Origin: Gardnerella vaginalis
GTDB lineage: Bacteria > Actinomycetota > Actinomycetes > Actinomycetales > Bifidobacteriaceae
Length of the DNA stretch: 64,000 bases
Direction: 5' to 3'
Assembly (NCBI RefSeq): GCF_040427915.1
Contig: NZ_JBETXJ010000002.1
Span: 620,001-684,000, forward strand
The notes under the pieces were generated by a model. The model saw only the letters and a program-made list of their open reading frames with translations, did not search any database and was not told the origin of the DNA. Of the stretch, positions 62,322-64,000 are shown piece by piece (position 1 is the first letter of the stretch; every line of letters begins with the position of its first letter). The position numbers and the translations under genes are program-made.

Positions 62322-63884
62322 ATGGAACCTATGACTGATATCGAGGAAACTCAAGAAGTTGCTAATAATGCAACAAAATCCACAAAGCCTGAACTTCCAA
62401 AGAATGTTCGTGTGCGTTTTTGCCCTTCGCCAACTGGTACACCTCACGTTGGCATGGTTCGTACAGCGCTGTTTAACTGGGCGGAGGCTCGCCATACTCA
62501 CGGCAAATTGCTGTTCCGCATTGAAGATACTGATAATGAGCGCGATAGTGAGGAAAGCTACCAGCAGATTATTGAGGCTCTTCGCTGGCTCAATATTGAT
62601 TGGGATGAGGGTATTGACGTTGGCGGAGATAACGGGCCATACCGCCAGTCCCAGCGTATGGAAATTTATAAAGATGTAGCGCAAAAGCTTTTTGATGCAG
62701 GATACGCTTATGAGTCCTTCTCTACTCCTGAAGAAATTAAAGAGCGTAATATTGCAGCAGGTAGACCAGCTGAGTTTGGTTACGATGGCTACGATCGGAA
62801 CCTTACTGAGGAACAGAAGCAAGCTTTCCGCGATGAAGGTCGTAAGCCTGCACTTCGCTTGAAGATGCCAAATGAAGACATTACTTTTAATGATTTAATT
62901 CGTGGCGAAATCACTTTTAAAGCTGGATCTGTTCCTGATTATGTGATTGTTCGCCCGAATGGCGATCCACTTTACACGCTTACGAACCCTGTTGACGATG
63001 CGTTAATGGATGTAAATGTGGTTTTGCGCGGTGAGGATATTCTTAGCTCCACACCTCGTCAGATTGTGCTTTACCGTTATCTTATGGAAATGGGTATTGC
63101 TAAGGAAACTCCGCTTTACGGACACATGCCTTACGTTATGGGCGAAGGTAAGAAGAAGCTTTCTAAGCGAGACCCTGAGTCCAACTTGTTCTTGCATAGG
63201 GATAATGGCTTTATTCCAGAAGGCTTGTTGAACTATTTGGCTTTGCTTGGCTGGTCGATCGCTCCTGATCGTGACGTGTTCACTATGGAAGAAATGATTG
63301 AAAAGTTTGATGTGCGAGACGTTAAGGCAAATCCTGCACACTTCGACTTAGACAAAGCAATTTCCATTAACGCTGAGCATATTCGCATGCTTGATTCGCA
63401 AGATTTCTTGAATCGTTCTGTGCCTTACTTGCATAAGGATGGCGTAGTAAGCGCGGACAATTGGGATGCGTTAACTGACCGCGAGCGTGAAGTGCTCACC
63501 GCTGCTGCTTCTCTTGTTCAGCCTCGCGTGCGCTTGCTTGGTGAGGTCGCTGGAATGGTTGGCAGTTTGTTAAGCGAAGATGGCTACATTGAGCCAGATG
63601 ACGATGCGCGTAAACAGTTGAAGGAATCTGCAGGAGCTGTGCTTGACGCGGCTATCTCTGCTTTGAATGGCGTTGATGCTTCTGATTGGCATACTGATTC
63701 CTTGCACGAGCTTTTGAACAAGAAGCTTGTTGAGGAAGCTGGATACAAGCCGCGCTTGGCATTTGGTCCTGTGCGAGTTGCACTTTCTGGCCGTCGTGTT
63801 TCTCCGCCACTGTTTGAGTCCATGGAAATCGTGGGCAAAGACGTGACATTGGCGCGTTTGGCTGGATTGCGTGAGCATTTGTAA
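62322..63884 (+). CDS. gltX: Glutamyl-tRNA synthetase
   Basis: A 520-residue class I synthetase that charges tRNA-Glu (and possibly tRNA-Gln for transamidation). HIGH-equivalent region: [20 protein letters not shown]; catalytic [16 protein letters not shown] equivalent [10 protein letters not shown]. The C-terminal helical anticodon-binding domain is complete. A strong terminator follows. Confidence 0.97.
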   Translation: MEPMTDIEETQEVANNATKSTKPELPKNVRVRFCPSPTGTPHVGMVRTALFNWAEARHTHGKLLFRIEDTDNERDSEESYQQIIEALRWLNIDWDEGIDVGGDNGPYRQSQRMEIYKDVAQKLFDAGYAYESFSTPEEIKERNIAAGRPAEFGYDGYDRNLTEEQKQAFRDEGRKPALRLKMPNEDITFNDLIRGEITFKAGSVPDYVIVRPNGDPLYTLTNPVDDALMDVNVVLRGEDILSSTPRQIVLYRYLMEMGIAKETPLYGHMPYVMGEGKKKLSKRDPESNLFLHRDNGFIPEGLLNYLALLGWSIAPDRDVFTMEEMIEKFDVRDVKANPAHFDLDKAISINAEHIRMLDSQDFLNRSVPYLHKDGVVSADNWDALTDREREVLTAAASLVQPRVRLLGEVAGMVGSLLSEDGYIEPDDDARKQLKESAGAVLDAAISALNGVDASDWHTDSLHELLNKKLVEEAGYKPRLAFGPVRVALSGRRVSPPLFESMEIVGKDVTLARLAGLREHL

Positions 63885-63908
63885 AAATGATTAAGCTTTA
63901 ACGCGATT

Positions 63909-63951
63909 TGCCCCAATGCTTGTTGATTTTTGCTTGCATTGGGGCATTTTT
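63909..63951 (+). terminator. Rho-independent terminator of gltX
   Basis: TGCCCCAATGC (63909-63919) and its perfect complement (63936-63946), followed by TTTTT. The remaining bases to 64000 contain no complete feature I can recognise. Confidence 0.9.
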
Positions 63952-64000
63952 GTAGCTGATTTGGGGATTATTTTTCGTTTGGTACGACACGCCGCGGTTG

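Overview
The window looks like chromosomal sequence of a low-GC member of the Bifidobacteriaceae, most probably Gardnerella. The reasons are the actinobacterial gene content (OpcA next to zwf, a GlnR-type regulator, class Ib ribonucleotide reductase with NrdR boxes, a P19/FTR1 iron operon), the A+T-rich DNA, and the absence of transposases and CRISPR arrays. The species call is an inference from remembered family features; no database search was possible.

Layout. 0-2.6 kb: the 3' end of a gene with an Asn/Arg/Ser-rich tail, a lipoprotein and a thioredoxin-fold/TPR protein, then an initiator tRNA-Met on the minus strand. 3.2-10.1 kb: a complete F1Fo-ATP synthase operon atpBEFHAGDC. The delta subunit is short for an actinobacterium and the c subunit has an unusual first-helix motif. 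10.1-13.0 kb: a secreted coiled-coil surface protein bracketed by copies of a nested palindromic element. Its putative promoter has nine G residues between the -35 and -10 boxes, the classic layout of a phase-variable promoter. 13.1-22.5 kb: ApbE flavin transferase followed by an FTR1 permease, P19 lipoprotein, DUF2318 membrane protein, two FtsX-like permeases, an ABC ATPase and an FMN-binding lipoprotein. Together these read as one iron-acquisition and extracytoplasmic electron-transfer system. 22.5-24.0 kb: three small genes of unknown function.

24.1-34.6 kb is the accessory-looking part. Two paralogous LuxR-type two-component systems face each other tail to tail. Next come a PH-like protein, a DUF2089 regulator with a tiny membrane protein, and a bacteriocin-type ABC transporter headed by a 30-codon secreted micro-peptide. 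The stretch from the second kinase to the peptide promoter is bounded by about 145-bp inverted repeats, and a 47-bp palindrome occurs four times in and around it. An AAA/DUF234 ATPase follows.

34.7-39.0 kb: nrdHIEF (class Ib ribonucleotide reductase), with two NrdR boxes upstream. 39.4-44.6 kb: the oxidative pentose phosphate enzymes gnd, pgl, opcA and zwf. 44.7-47.1 kb: an acyltransferase-3/SGNH fusion. 47.5-52.3 kb: ppa, a membrane protein, glnR, nth and a peptide-binding protein. 52.4-57.7 kb: valS, a RelE-like toxin-antitoxin pair and argS. 57.9-63.9 kb: brnQ, an MIF-like tautomerase, a GtrA protein, a histidine phosphatase, a hypothetical protein and gltX.
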